Shown here piece after piece: positions 56,618-64,000 of a DNA stretch of 64,000 bases. Each line of letters opens with the position of its first letter. Position 1 is the first letter of the stretch. Where the stretch lies: assembly GCF_019334565.1 (NCBI RefSeq), contig NZ_CP079724.1, positions 703,001 to 767,000 on the forward strand, written 5' to 3'. The stretch comes from Streptococcus oralis. GTDB taxonomy: Bacteria > Bacillota > Bacilli > Lactobacillales > Streptococcaceae. A program made the translations under genes and the position numbers. The notes under the pieces were generated by a model. It did no database searches, was not told the origin of the DNA, and saw only the letters and a list, made by a program, of their open reading frames with translations.

Positions 56618-58155
56618 GTATTTTAGAAGTTAAAAATCTGAGTCACGGTTTTGGTGACCGTGCAATTTTTGAAGATGTCTCCTTCCGTCTCCTCAAGGGA
56701 GAGCATATCGGCTTAGTCGGTGCCAATGGTGAAGGAAAATCAACCTTTATGAGCATCGTGACTGGTAAAATGTTGCCAGATGAAGGAAAGGTGGAGTGGT
56801 CTAAGTACGTGACTGCTGGCTATCTAGACCAGCACGCTGTGCTAAAAGAAGGTCAAACTGTGCGCGATGTTTTGCGGACAGCCTTTGATGAGCTTTTTAA
56901 AGCAGAAGTTCGTATCAATGAACTCTATATGGAGATGGCAGAAGAGGGCGCAGATATCGATGCGCTGATGGAAGAAGTTGGCGAACTCCAAGACCGTTTG
57001 GAGAGTCGTGATTTCTATACCTTGGATGCTAAGATTGATGAAGTGGCGCGTGCCCTCGGTGTCATGGACTATGGTATGGATACAGACGTAACAGCCTTGT
57101 CAGGTGGACAAAGAACCAAGGTACTCTTGGCTAAACTTCTCCTTGAAAAGCCTGATATCTTGTTGCTTGATGAGCCAACCAACTACTTGGATGCTGAACA
57201 TATTGACTGGCTCAAGCGTTATCTCCAAAACTATGAGAATGCCTTTGTCCTTATTTCACATGATATTCCTTTCCTCAACGACGTAATCAATATCGTCTAT
57301 CATGTGGAAAATCAGCAGTTGACTCGCTATTCTGGAGACTACTACCAGTTCCAAGAAGTCTATGCTATGAAGAAATCTCAGTTAGAAGCGGCCTATGAAC
57401 GTCAGCAGAAAGAGATTGCGGACCTCAAGGACTTTGTCGCTCGAAACAAAGCCCGTGTTGCAACACGTAACATGGCCATGTCTCGTCAAAAGAAACTCGA
57501 TAAGATGGATATCATCGAACTTCAAAGTGAGAAGCCAAAACCATCCTTTGATTTCAAACCGGCTCGTACACCTGGGCGCTTTATCTTCCAAGCCAAGGAC
57601 TTGCAGATTGGTTATGACCATCCCCTTACCAAGCCTTTAAACCTCACCTTTGAACGCAATCAAAAGGTTGCTATTATTGGGGCAAATGGTATCGGGAAAA
57701 CAACTCTCCTGAAGTCTCTCTTGGGCATTATTCCACCAATCGCTGGGGAAGTTGAACGTGGTGACTACCTAGAACTTGGCTACTTTGAGCAGGAAGTAGA
57801 AGGTAGCAATCGTCAGACGCCTCTAGAAGCGGTCTGGAACGCCTTTCCAGCACTCAATCAGGCAGAAGTTCGTGCAGCCCTTGCTCGTTGTGGTTTGACA
57901 ACTAAGCATATCGAAAGTCAGATTCAGGTCTTATCAGGTGGGGAACAAGCCAAGGTGCGTTTCTGTCTCTTGATGAATCGTGAAAACAATGTTTTAGTGC
58001 TGGACGAGCCGACCAACCACTTGGATGTAGATGCCAAGGATGAACTCAAACGGGCGCTTAAAGAATACAAAGGAAGCATTCTTATGGTTTGCCACGAACC
58101 AGACTTTTATGAAGGCTGGATGGACCAAATCTGGGACTTTAACAAGCTAACTTAA
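56614..58155 (+). CDS. ABC-F family ATPase
   Basis: The 513-residue soluble protein carries two ABC domains with no membrane part: Walker A GANGEGKST and GANGIGKTT, signatures LSGGQRTK and LSGGEQAK, and Walker B LLLDEPTNYLD and LVLDEPTNHLD. An alpha-helical ABC-F linker (about 240-310, with a Lys/Arg-rich stretch) lies between. ABC-F proteins act on the ribosome as translation or resistance factors. It resembles the YbiT/YkpA subgroup; a resistance role cannot be judged. Confidence 0.92.
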   Translation: MSILEVKNLSHGFGDRAIFEDVSFRLLKGEHIGLVGANGEGKSTFMSIVTGKMLPDEGKVEWSKYVTAGYLDQHAVLKEGQTVRDVLRTAFDELFKAEVRINELYMEMAEEGADIDALMEEVGELQDRLESRDFYTLDAKIDEVARALGVMDYGMDTDVTALSGGQRTKVLLAKLLLEKPDILLLDEPTNYLDAEHIDWLKRYLQNYENAFVLISHDIPFLNDVINIVYHVENQQLTRYSGDYYQFQEVYAMKKSQLEAAYERQQKEIADLKDFVARNKARVATRNMAMSRQKKLDKMDIIELQSEKPKPSFDFKPARTPGRFIFQAKDLQIGYDHPLTKPLNLTFERNQKVAIIGANGIGKTTLLKSLLGIIPPIAGEVERGDYLELGYFEQEVEGSNRQTPLEAVWNAFPALNQAEVRAALARCGLTTKHIESQIQVLSGGEQAKVRFCLLMNRENNVLVLDEPTNHLDVDAKDELKRALKEYKGSILMVCHEPDFYEGWMDQIWDFNKLT

Positions 58156-58162
58156 AAGCAGT

Positions 58163-58195
58163 AAAAAAGCCAAGTCATTTAGACTTGGCTTTTTT
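58163..58195. terminator. Bidirectional terminator between ABC-F and zinc-ribbon genes
   Basis: AAGCCAAGTC and GACTTGGCTT with ATTTA loop, T-run on the plus strand and A-run before it for the minus strand. Confidence 0.85.
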
Positions 58196-58197
58196 GA

Positions 58198-58437
58198 CTA
58201 GTAATTTAAAAAGCTTTCAACTTCAGATTTCTCAATTTCTTTACCGTAGTGGCAAATCGGACAAGAAACGAAGTAACTTTTACCATAAGGAAAAAGTGGA
58301 ATCCAGTAAAGGGTGAACTTGCGCCCAGTTTCTACGATTTCCCAAGTGTCGACATTGTTACAATGACCACATTCGATCGCTGTTTGCGTATGTCCCAAAT
58401 CTTTCTGATAACCTTTAGAACCCCAAAATAAAATCAT
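58198..58437 (-). CDS. Zinc-ribbon protein
   Basis: The 79-residue protein has CGHCNN near residue 23 and SCPICHYG near 58, two CxxC knuckles that would form one zinc site. A hydrophobic FTLYWIPLFPYGKSYFVS lies between them. This is a small zinc-ribbon domain protein of unknown role, possibly RNA- or protein-binding. It is directly downstream of slrA (27 bases) and ends in the shared terminator. Confidence 0.75.
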   Translation of the reverse strand: MILFWGSKGYQKDLGHTQTAIECGHCNNVDTWEIVETGRKFTLYWIPLFPYGKSYFVSCPICHYGKEIEKSEVESFLNY

Positions 58438-58464
58438 GTCATCGTCTCCTTATCTGTTGATGGC

Positions 58465-59271
58465 TTATTTTTTACTGAAGTCGTAGTCTTTCACCACTTC
58501 GATACTATCAATGGTGATAGCAGACGTTGGTTTGTCTTTTTCATCTTTTTCAGCTTTGGCAATCTTGTCAACAACATCCATGCCATCGATGACTTGACCA
58601 AAGACAGGGTGTTTGCCGTCTAGACTAGGATTTCCGCCCTCTTTATAGGCTTCGATGATTTTCTTTGGATACTTGCTAGTAGGGAGTTTAGCTGAAATAT
58701 CTGTTGAGTTTTGGTTGATGAAGAACTGGCTACCGTTGGTGTTTGGTTGACCAGTGTTAGCCATAGCAAGGGCTCCTCGGATATTGTATAGGTAAGGAGA
58801 GATTTCATTTTTGAAACCAGTTCCCTTGTCCTTTGTTTTATCCTTATCATGCCAGATAGATTGGCCCCCTGTACCATCTCCCTTAGGATCTCCAGTTTGG
58901 ACCATAAATCCATCAATGACACGGTGGAAGGTAATGCCGTTATAATAGCCTTCCTTAGCGTGAGTAAGGAAGTTTTCAACCGCAAGAGGTGCTAGTTTTG
59001 GAAAGAGTTTGATACGGATATCGCCTTGATTTGTGTGTAAAATGACCTCAGCTTCATCTTCAGCAACTTCCTTAGAAAGTTGAGGGAAGTTGGCATTGTC
59101 ATTGGTCAATGCGTCATTCAAATCTTTGGCAGCCTGAGCAGCTGCTTTTGAGCTTTCTTCAGCTGAGATGCTGGAGTCGACATATTCATCACCACGGAGA
59201 CCACGTTGGATACTAGTACATCCAGCAAGGGCTACAGTTGATAGTAAAAGAAGGGTTGCTAGTTTTTTCAT
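58465..59271 (-). CDS. slrA: Cyclophilin-type peptidyl-prolyl isomerase lipoprotein SlrA
   Basis: The 268-residue lipoprotein has a signal peptide with lipobox LAGC (Cys at 18) and a cyclophilin domain. The domain includes [25 protein letters not shown] and [15 protein letters not shown], which contain the catalytic Arg and the substrate-binding residues. It folds or releases secreted proteins at the outer membrane face. In pneumococcus SlrA contributes to colonisation. It has GAGAGGTTAACA before the ATG. Confidence 0.93.
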   Translation of the reverse strand: MKKLATLLLLSTVALAGCTSIQRGLRGDEYVDSSISAEESSKAAAQAAKDLNDALTNDNANFPQLSKEVAEDEAEVILHTNQGDIRIKLFPKLAPLAVENFLTHAKEGYYNGITFHRVIDGFMVQTGDPKGDGTGGQSIWHDKDKTKDKGTGFKNEISPYLYNIRGALAMANTGQPNTNGSQFFINQNSTDISAKLPTSKYPKKIIEAYKEGGNPSLDGKHPVFGQVIDGMDVVDKIAKAEKDEKDKPTSAITIDSIEVVKDYDFSKK

Positions 59272-59300
59272 TGTTAACCTCTCAAAAATTCATTTCTACC

Positions 59301-59329
59301 ATTGTACCTTAAAAGGAGTTTGATTTCAA
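59301..59329 (-). promoter_or_regulatory. Promoter of slrA
   Basis: On the minus strand TTGAAA (59329-59324) and TACAAT (59306-59301), 17 bases apart. Confidence 0.7.
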
Positions 59330-59394
59330 ATGTAAAAGATTTTACTAAAAATTTCTAGTAGTAAAAAAAATTAAAACTCTGTCAAGTTTTTTTC

Positions 59395-59422
59395 TTGACA
59401 CCTGTCAGAAATCTGCTATAAT
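59395..59422 (+). promoter_or_regulatory. Promoter of rpsP-khpA
   Basis: TTGACA (59395-59400) and TATAAT (59417-59422) with a 16-base spacer and TG-C before the -10. Confidence 0.85.
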
Positions 59423-59487
59423 AGAACATGTGCTAAATAGCTCAGCTATTTCACCGAAATAAAAAATAAGAAAAGAGACATTAAAAA

Positions 59488-59760
59488 ATGGCAGTTAAAA
59501 TCCGTTTGACTCGTATGGGTTCTAAGAAAAAACCTTTCTACCGTATCAACGTAGCAGACTCACGTTCACCACGTGACGGACGTTTCATCGAAACAGTTGG
59601 GACTTACAACCCACTTGTTGCTGAAAACCAAGTAACTTTGAAAGAAGACCGCGTTCTTGCATGGTTGGCTGATGGAGCTCAACCTTCAGATACAGTTCGC
59701 AACATCCTTTCAAAAGAAGGCGTATTGAAAAAATTCCACGATTCTAAATTCTCAAAATAA
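59488..59760 (+). CDS. rpsP: 30S ribosomal protein S16
   Basis: The 90-residue protein starts [20 protein letters not shown], the S16 signature, and contains [19 protein letters not shown]. It is an assembly protein of the 30S body. GAAAAGAGACATT lies upstream. khpA follows 19 bases later. Confidence 0.97.
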   Translation: MAVKIRLTRMGSKKKPFYRINVADSRSPRDGRFIETVGTYNPLVAENQVTLKEDRVLAWLADGAQPSDTVRNILSKEGVLKKFHDSKFSK

Positions 59761-59779
59761 GTTTAAAGTAGGTTGACAG

Positions 59780-60019
59780 ATGGATACGATTGAAAATCTC
59801 ATTATTGCGATTGTGAAACCTTTGATTTCACAACCTGATGCCTTAACTATCAAGATTAAAGACACACCAGAGTTTTTGGAGTATCACTTGGATCTTGACC
59901 AAAGCGATGTCGGTCGTGTTATCGGTCGTAAGGGTCGCACTATCTCAGCGATAAGAACGATTGTCTACTCTGTCCCAACTGAAGACAAAAAAGTAAGAAT
60001 CGTTATCGATGAAAAATAA
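59780..60019 (+). CDS. khpA: KH-domain RNA-binding protein KhpA
   Basis: The 79-residue KH protein carries the GXXG loop in [18 protein letters not shown]. KhpA pairs with KhpB/EloR in streptococci to control cell elongation and RNA stability. It shares the rpsP transcript and ends directly in a terminator. In pneumococcus rimM and trmD follow closely; here an accessory block intervenes. Confidence 0.92.
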   Translation: MDTIENLIIAIVKPLISQPDALTIKIKDTPEFLEYHLDLDQSDVGRVIGRKGRTISAIRTIVYSVPTEDKKVRIVIDEK

Positions 60020-60047
60020 AAAAGCGGGACAGATGTCTCGCTTTTTT
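60018..60047 (+). terminator. Terminator after khpA
   Basis: AAAAAGCGGGAC and GTCTCGCTTTTT pair around AGAT (with a G-T pair), overlapping the stop. Confidence 0.85.
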
Positions 60048-60061
60048 GTGAGGAGGAGAAG

Positions 60062-60397
60062 ATGAAGGATTTAACCTTTAGACAATTACAAGCTTACTTA
60101 CTCGAACATTACCAGCAATCTCGAACTGAGGAAGGCCTCTTTATCAAGCTAGTGGAGGAAGTCGGAGAAGTAGCCGAGGTCTTGAATGGGCGCTCTGGTC
60201 GAAAAGAGGGTGTCCAGGACTCAAATGAGGAACTAGCCAAAGAACTGGCTGATATCATTCACTACACGGTTGCAATCGCGGCTATCAACGATATTGACCT
60301 AACCAAAACTATCTTTGATAAAGATAAAAAAGCGGCCATTAAGTATCAACATGAACGTGATTTGGAAGAATTTTTGGATAACTTCCAAGAGAACTAG
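60062..60397 (+). CDS. MazG-like nucleotide pyrophosphohydrolase
   Basis: The 111-residue all-alpha protein has the MazG metal motif: KLVEEVGEVAEV (ExxE pair) and ELAKELADIIHY (ExxD). Such enzymes hydrolyse non-standard or excess nucleoside triphosphates. GAGGAGGAGAAG precedes the ATG directly after the khpA terminator. Substrate unknown. It may be read through from rpsP or from an unseen promoter. Confidence 0.82.
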   Translation: MKDLTFRQLQAYLLEHYQQSRTEEGLFIKLVEEVGEVAEVLNGRSGRKEGVQDSNEELAKELADIIHYTVAIAAINDIDLTKTIFDKDKKAAIKYQHERDLEEFLDNFQEN

Positions 60398-60470
60398 GAG
60401 TAATCTCTTTTCACTAATATGAAAGGTTTCTCCTAGATTACGCTAGCTAGTAAGAAAGAATGAGAAATCA

Positions 60471-61022
60471 ATGAGACAAGAGGATTATGCATGGAACGAG
60501 TTCGAACGAACTGCCTATAAGACCAAAATGAATCACCTACCCAGTCCTTACAAAGTTGTCATTTGGGACGACTCTGAGAAAAGATTGGAACTAGAACAAA
60601 TACTGGATAGACTTCCTCAGAAAGAACTAGCTCGATGGGCATTAGAGAACTCGCGAGATTTCTTATCTTTAATTGATATCGGTGATGAAGGTGAGAAAAA
60701 TAAAATAATTCGGCAAGCTTATGAGGCTTTTGATGCACGATTGAGAAATGAGTTCTCACCTCATGAGTTGAGAAAAGCAGGTTTCGCAGCAAATCTCCTC
60801 TCTAAAAATGCCCAAAATCAAATCGCTAAGTACGCTGCCAGAGTCTTTGTACAAGCTATTTCAACAGCCCATATGAGAGGACACGCCATCGTTTCCGCGG
60901 ATTATGCTATTAAAGTAAGGAATCTCCAAGAGGCAGATAAGTTAGAACTTGTGAGACAAGAACGAGAAAAGCAGATCAGACTGGCTGAATCCTTTTTAGC
61001 TAATGTAATAGATAAACGGTGA
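60471..61022 (+). CDS. Imm5-like putative immunity protein
   Basis: The 183-residue helical protein ends with AARVFVQAISTAHMRGHAIVSADYAIK, the segment I associate with Imm5-like proteins from polymorphic-toxin immunity families. No membrane helix is present. No toxin gene is next to it, so it may be an orphan immunity gene or have another role. A hairpin terminator follows. Confidence 0.55.
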   Translation: MRQEDYAWNEFERTAYKTKMNHLPSPYKVVIWDDSEKRLELEQILDRLPQKELARWALENSRDFLSLIDIGDEGEKNKIIRQAYEAFDARLRNEFSPHELRKAGFAANLLSKNAQNQIAKYAARVFVQAISTAHMRGHAIVSADYAIKVRNLQEADKLELVRQEREKQIRLAESFLANVIDKR

Positions 61023-61040
61023 AAGAAGGCATAAAATACT

Positions 61041-61070
61041 AATCCTAGAAATAGCATCTAGGATTTTACT
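61041..61070 (+). terminator. Terminator after the Imm5-like gene
   Basis: AATCCTAGA and TCTAGGATT pair with an AATAGCA loop, followed by TTTAC; the T-run is short. Confidence 0.55.
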
Positions 61071-61071
61071 A

Positions 61072-61080
61072 TGCTACAAT
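61072..61080 (+). promoter_or_regulatory. Extended -10 promoter of the EamA transporter gene
   Basis: TG-C-TACAAT (TACAAT at 61075-61080), 72 bases before the ATG. Confidence 0.5.
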
Positions 61081-61151
61081 GGAAAGGCAGTCTCAAAGAA
61101 TTCTAGCCAATCAATCTTGAGAATAGCTATTTTTAAAGGGAGCAACAGTCT

Positions 61152-62054
61152 ATGAACGAGAAAACAAAAGCTTACCTAGCAGCCTTATCCTTTTCAGCCA
61201 TCATTGGATTTTCTTTTTTATTTACAAAGATTGCTTTGAGCTATGCCAGTCCTCTTACAAACTTGGCACATCGCTTTACAATCGCTGCTCTGGTATTGGT
61301 CATCCTTCATCAAACAAAACTTATTAATGTAAGTTTAAGTAGAAAAGATATTCTTTCTATTCTTCCTATGAGTCTTTTCTATCCACTCCTCTTCTTTATT
61401 TTCCAATCCTTTGCTTTACAGTATATATCGTCTTCTGAAGCGGGAATTTTACAAGCGCTTGTCCCGATTTTTACTCTCCTTTTGGCATCGGTCTTTCTCA
61501 AGGAGAAGACAAGTGTGCTGCAAAAGTTCTTTTTAATTTTATCCGTAGCAGGAGTAGTTTTCATCTTTCTTAGCAAAGGAGCGAATTTTAGCACTGAAAC
61601 TGCTAGCTTGGGCTTTCTCTTGATGTTGGGATCTGTTCTCGCCAATGCGATAAACAATATCCTCAGTAAGGCTAAAGGAGGACGCTATCGGGCCATGGAT
61701 ATGACAGCTGTTGTGATATTTGTTGGCTTCGTCACCTTTAATACGCTGAGTCTGACCTCGCACTATCTAGAGGGCAACATATTAGCTTACTTTGCGCCGT
61801 TTGGACAGCTGCCCTATCTGCTTTCCATCCTCTATTTGGGAATACTAGCCTCTATAGTTACTGGTAGTCTTTCTATCTATGCTATCGTTCGCCTCGGGGC
61901 ATCAACCGTCAGTGTCTTTGGCAATCTTGGAACAGTTTTGACCATTCTAGCTGGAGCTCTTATTCTCCACGAACCAATTTATAATTATCATGTGATTGGA
62001 GCTGCTCTGATTATTGCTGGAATCTTAGGCATGAATCTGATGAGAAAAAAGTAA
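61152..62054 (+). CDS. EamA/DMT family transporter
   Basis: The 300-residue protein has ten membrane helices arranged as two EamA repeats; the first begins ALSFSAIIGFSFLFTKIAL and the second GFLLMLGSVLANAINNIL, each ending with a conserved L-F/E segment (VFLKEKTS, LILHEPIYNYHVIG). These drug/metabolite transporters export or import small molecules, and the substrate cannot be read here. AAAGGGAGCAACAGTCT is upstream. Confidence 0.88.
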   Translation: MNEKTKAYLAALSFSAIIGFSFLFTKIALSYASPLTNLAHRFTIAALVLVILHQTKLINVSLSRKDILSILPMSLFYPLLFFIFQSFALQYISSSEAGILQALVPIFTLLLASVFLKEKTSVLQKFFLILSVAGVVFIFLSKGANFSTETASLGFLLMLGSVLANAINNILSKAKGGRYRAMDMTAVVIFVGFVTFNTLSLTSHYLEGNILAYFAPFGQLPYLLSILYLGILASIVTGSLSIYAIVRLGASTVSVFGNLGTVLTILAGALILHEPIYNYHVIGAALIIAGILGMNLMRKK

Positions 62055-62203
62055 AGATTGTTTAGCAGTCTTTTTCTTTATCTAAATGATGCAGAAAATT
62101 CAAAATTTTTAATGAAATTAAGCTTGGAAAACGATGATTTTAATATAGCATGATAAAATAGATAAAAAGAATGATATCAGGATAAAGAGGAGAGAGTGTA
62201 GAA

Positions 62204-63061
62204 ATGAAGCCAAATGATATTGCTGAAGCTATTGCTTTTTATAACAGAGAACCCGAGGTGTTGGAACGTCACCTTATACCAGTATTAGATTGTGATTTGG
62301 TTGTTTATCATCGCCCTGGAAGCTCAAGTAAAGGACACATTATTTTTTATCATGGAGCTTGTGGCCGTAGTCAGATGTGGGCCAACCAGTATGATGCCTT
62401 TGAGGGATTTGACCTCTATTTTGTCAATGTTCGAGGACAGGGTGAATCACCTATGAAAGTTGGCCTTCCCGACTTGGAAGGCGCTGTTCAAGATGTAGAT
62501 GCTATTTTGTCCTATTTCCAGCTAGATAAGGTGATATTGGTTGGTCATTCTTGTGGAGGAAATCCACTTCAAGAGTACACCTATCGCCATCCAGAAAGAG
62601 TCCTAGCCTTGGTCATGGTAGATAGTTGGGGACAGCATCGTTACCTATCAGAGAAAGAAAGAGGTCGAATCAAATATAGTTCTCTTATGTATAAAACGAT
62701 TCCTTGGAAGGTGGTTGCTGATAAAAACTCAAAAATGTGTAGTGATAATCCTATCACAAGAGAATTGGTCAAGACGGCCATTATAGAAACTGGGCGAGAT
62801 GTTTTCTTGAACCTTGGAATCACAGGTTTCTTGGCAGTTCATGAGATAGAAGGATATAAAGGAAATCCTCCCATGCTATTAGTAAGAGGCGAAAATGATT
62901 TTCCCAAACACCTAAAAAAAATCTATGATGGTATCATTGCTTTAAATCCCAATGCGCGTCAAGTAACGATTTCAGACAGCAAACACCAACCGATGAATGA
63001 CCATCCTAAAGAGTTTAATCAGATAGTTGGTGATTTTTTTGAAGAAGTAGTAGCCTTGTAA
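62204..63061 (+). CDS. Alpha/beta hydrolase
   Basis: The 285-residue protein has an alpha/beta-hydrolase fold: YHGACGRS (oxyanion region), the nucleophile elbow VGHSCGGNP with its Ser at about 112, LVMVDSWG, and a late acidic residue and His in GENDFPK and SDSKHQPMND. It lacks a signal peptide. Esterase or lipase-like activity is likely; natural substrate unknown. GGAGAGAGTGTAGAA precedes the ATG. Confidence 0.85.
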   Translation: MKPNDIAEAIAFYNREPEVLERHLIPVLDCDLVVYHRPGSSSKGHIIFYHGACGRSQMWANQYDAFEGFDLYFVNVRGQGESPMKVGLPDLEGAVQDVDAILSYFQLDKVILVGHSCGGNPLQEYTYRHPERVLALVMVDSWGQHRYLSEKERGRIKYSSLMYKTIPWKVVADKNSKMCSDNPITRELVKTAIIETGRDVFLNLGITGFLAVHEIEGYKGNPPMLLVRGENDFPKHLKKIYDGIIALNPNARQVTISDSKHQPMNDHPKEFNQIVGDFFEEVVAL

Positions 63062-63147
63062 GATAGAACCTATCCAACTTGTGAAAATCCCTGGAACGTG
63101 ATAAAATAAAGGATAAGGGTTTTTAATAAATCATTGTTATAGAATGA

Positions 63148-63948
63148 ATGGATTTCTTTATGAAACGGTTTGAAGTAACTACAAAAATTGTCAGTCTCTC
63201 TGTTACTTATAAAAAGCAAAAGAAAGTGCTTGTTTGTTTAAATGGCGCAGGTTTGCTACCAAGTTATGAAAATTTTTCACTTATACTTGAAAAACTTCCT
63301 TCAACAATTGGTTATTTGACAATTGATTTTCCAAACACAGGTAGGAGTCCGATTCATGACCAATCTGGAAAAAATCTGGACAATCTTGTAGACGCGGTTT
63401 ATGAAGTACTTGAAGAATTGGCAATTTCTGAATATATACTTTGTGTACATAGTTTGAGTGGAATTTTGGCTTGCAAATTGATGAGCAAATCAATTAAGTG
63501 TCAGGCTTTAGTAGCAATTGAACCAACAACTAAAAAAGTAATGTTTCCTGATTTTTCAGAAAATCCTTATCCAGAAATGGAAGAGCAGATGAGACTGATT
63601 GAAGAGTGTGGCCCCGAAGTTTATTTTAAGAACATAACTCAAGCAGCATTTAGCTCTGAAACTAATGAAGAAATCTGGGATTTAGTGCAAGAAAAAGATT
63701 CAGAGTTGGAAAGACAAGTTCCAGAATTTCATATATATTGTGAGATTACTGAGAAAGATTTTGAGAATGTATCTATAGAAGCTCATATTCCCGTTTTTAT
63801 TTTTTGTCAGGCTTATAGAGAAAAAGAGTATAGAGAATCAGAGTATTGGACTTCCAATACTAAGCTCATTTTAGGAGGGAATCACCATTATTTACAATGG
63901 TCAGAATCAGAAAAAATTGCAGCCATCATTCGAGAATTGTCAGAATAA
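63148..63948 (+). CDS. Alpha/beta hydrolase, second copy
   Basis: A 266-residue alpha/beta-hydrolase-like protein distantly related to the preceding one. The elbow is CVHSLSGILACKL with the probable nucleophile Ser; LVAIEP, then IFCQAY and a terminal GGNHHYLQW with the probable His. An alternative start is ATG 63160. Neither start has a good ribosome site, so expression may be weak. A -10-like TGATAAAAT lies just upstream near 63100. It is close to rimM. Confidence 0.75.
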   Translation: MDFFMKRFEVTTKIVSLSVTYKKQKKVLVCLNGAGLLPSYENFSLILEKLPSTIGYLTIDFPNTGRSPIHDQSGKNLDNLVDAVYEVLEELAISEYILCVHSLSGILACKLMSKSIKCQALVAIEPTTKKVMFPDFSENPYPEMEEQMRLIEECGPEVYFKNITQAAFSSETNEEIWDLVQEKDSELERQVPEFHIYCEITEKDFENVSIEAHIPVFIFCQAYREKEYRESEYWTSNTKLILGGNHHYLQWSESEKIAAIIRELSE

Positions 63949-63978
63949 GATGGAAAGAAGGAGAGTACAGGAGACAAG

Positions 63979-64000
63979 ATGAACTACTTTAATGTTGGGA
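63979..64000 (+). CDS. rimM: Ribosome maturation factor RimM, start only (partial)
   Basis: The last 22 bases encode MNYFNVG, the start of pneumococcal RimM, behind AGGAGACAAG. The rest is outside the window. Identity rests on seven residues plus context: in pneumococcus rimM lies downstream of rpsP and the KH-domain gene. Confidence 0.7.

Overview
This window is chromosomal DNA from a choline-using streptococcus of the Mitis group, most likely Streptococcus mitis or a close relative. The evidence is gene order and protein sequences that I recognise as near-identical to pneumococcal ones (murB-potABCD, alaS, the shikimate operon, psr-type LCP gene, mecA, hom-thrB, msrAB, rplJL, sodA, rlmN, slrA, rpsP-khpA, rimM), three LicD-type phosphocholine transferase domains, a choline-binding protein with about twenty choline-binding repeats, and a BOX repeat. 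No tRNA, rRNA or CRISPR array was seen.

Layout. 1-9.25 kb: end of acetolactate decarboxylase, a YhfC membrane protease, murB and the spermidine/putrescine importer potABCD, then a T-box leader controlling a small LURP-one-like gene and alaS. 9.25-11.4 kb: an A+T-rich islet between alaS and a second, diverged copy of the alaS 3' end. It carries an ABC/SMC-type ATPase and a protein with a PD-(D/E)XK-like motif. 11.6-13.2 kb: cytoplasmic alpha-amylase under an operator-like palindrome. 13.4-23.8 kb: an rRNA methyltransferase-like gene that appears leaderless, followed by aroD-aroE-aroB-aroC-tyrA-(ylbF-like)-aroA-aroK-pheA-LCP. 23.9-32.9 kb: a teichoic-acid/phosphocholine surface-polymer locus (LicD, glycosyltransferase, a Wzy-like polymerase fused to LicD, a third LicD, a Pce-like choline-binding esterase, a flippase). 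33-42.1 kb: mecA, hom-thrB, BOX repeat, msrAB, a heterodimeric ABC exporter, and an amidohydrolase. 42.2-43.3 kb: rplJ-rplL with an L10-type leader.

43.3-50.0 kb is a degenerate phage-like integrated element bounded by a 62-bp direct repeat that contains the rplL terminator. It has a frameshifted tyrosine integrase, a candidate small RNA, a D12-class adenine methyltransferase, an OLD-like ATPase with a DGD motif, ImmA/IrrE peptidase, a repressor with matching operators, small early genes and a DUF4145-like fragment cut off at the right end. The methyltransferase and ATPase are transcribed with the repressor, so they should be expressed while the element is resident. They are the second candidate defence module in the window.

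50.0-64 kb returns to core genes: gdhA, pyrD, holA, sodA, yutD-like, rlmN, vanZ-like, an ABC-F ATPase, a zinc-ribbon protein, slrA, rpsP, khpA and the start of rimM. Between khpA and rimM lie five accessory genes (MazG-like, Imm5-like, EamA transporter, two alpha/beta hydrolases).

Coordinates and starts were chosen from ribosome-binding sites and known family lengths. All functions are read from motifs and remembered family sequences, and no database search was run.
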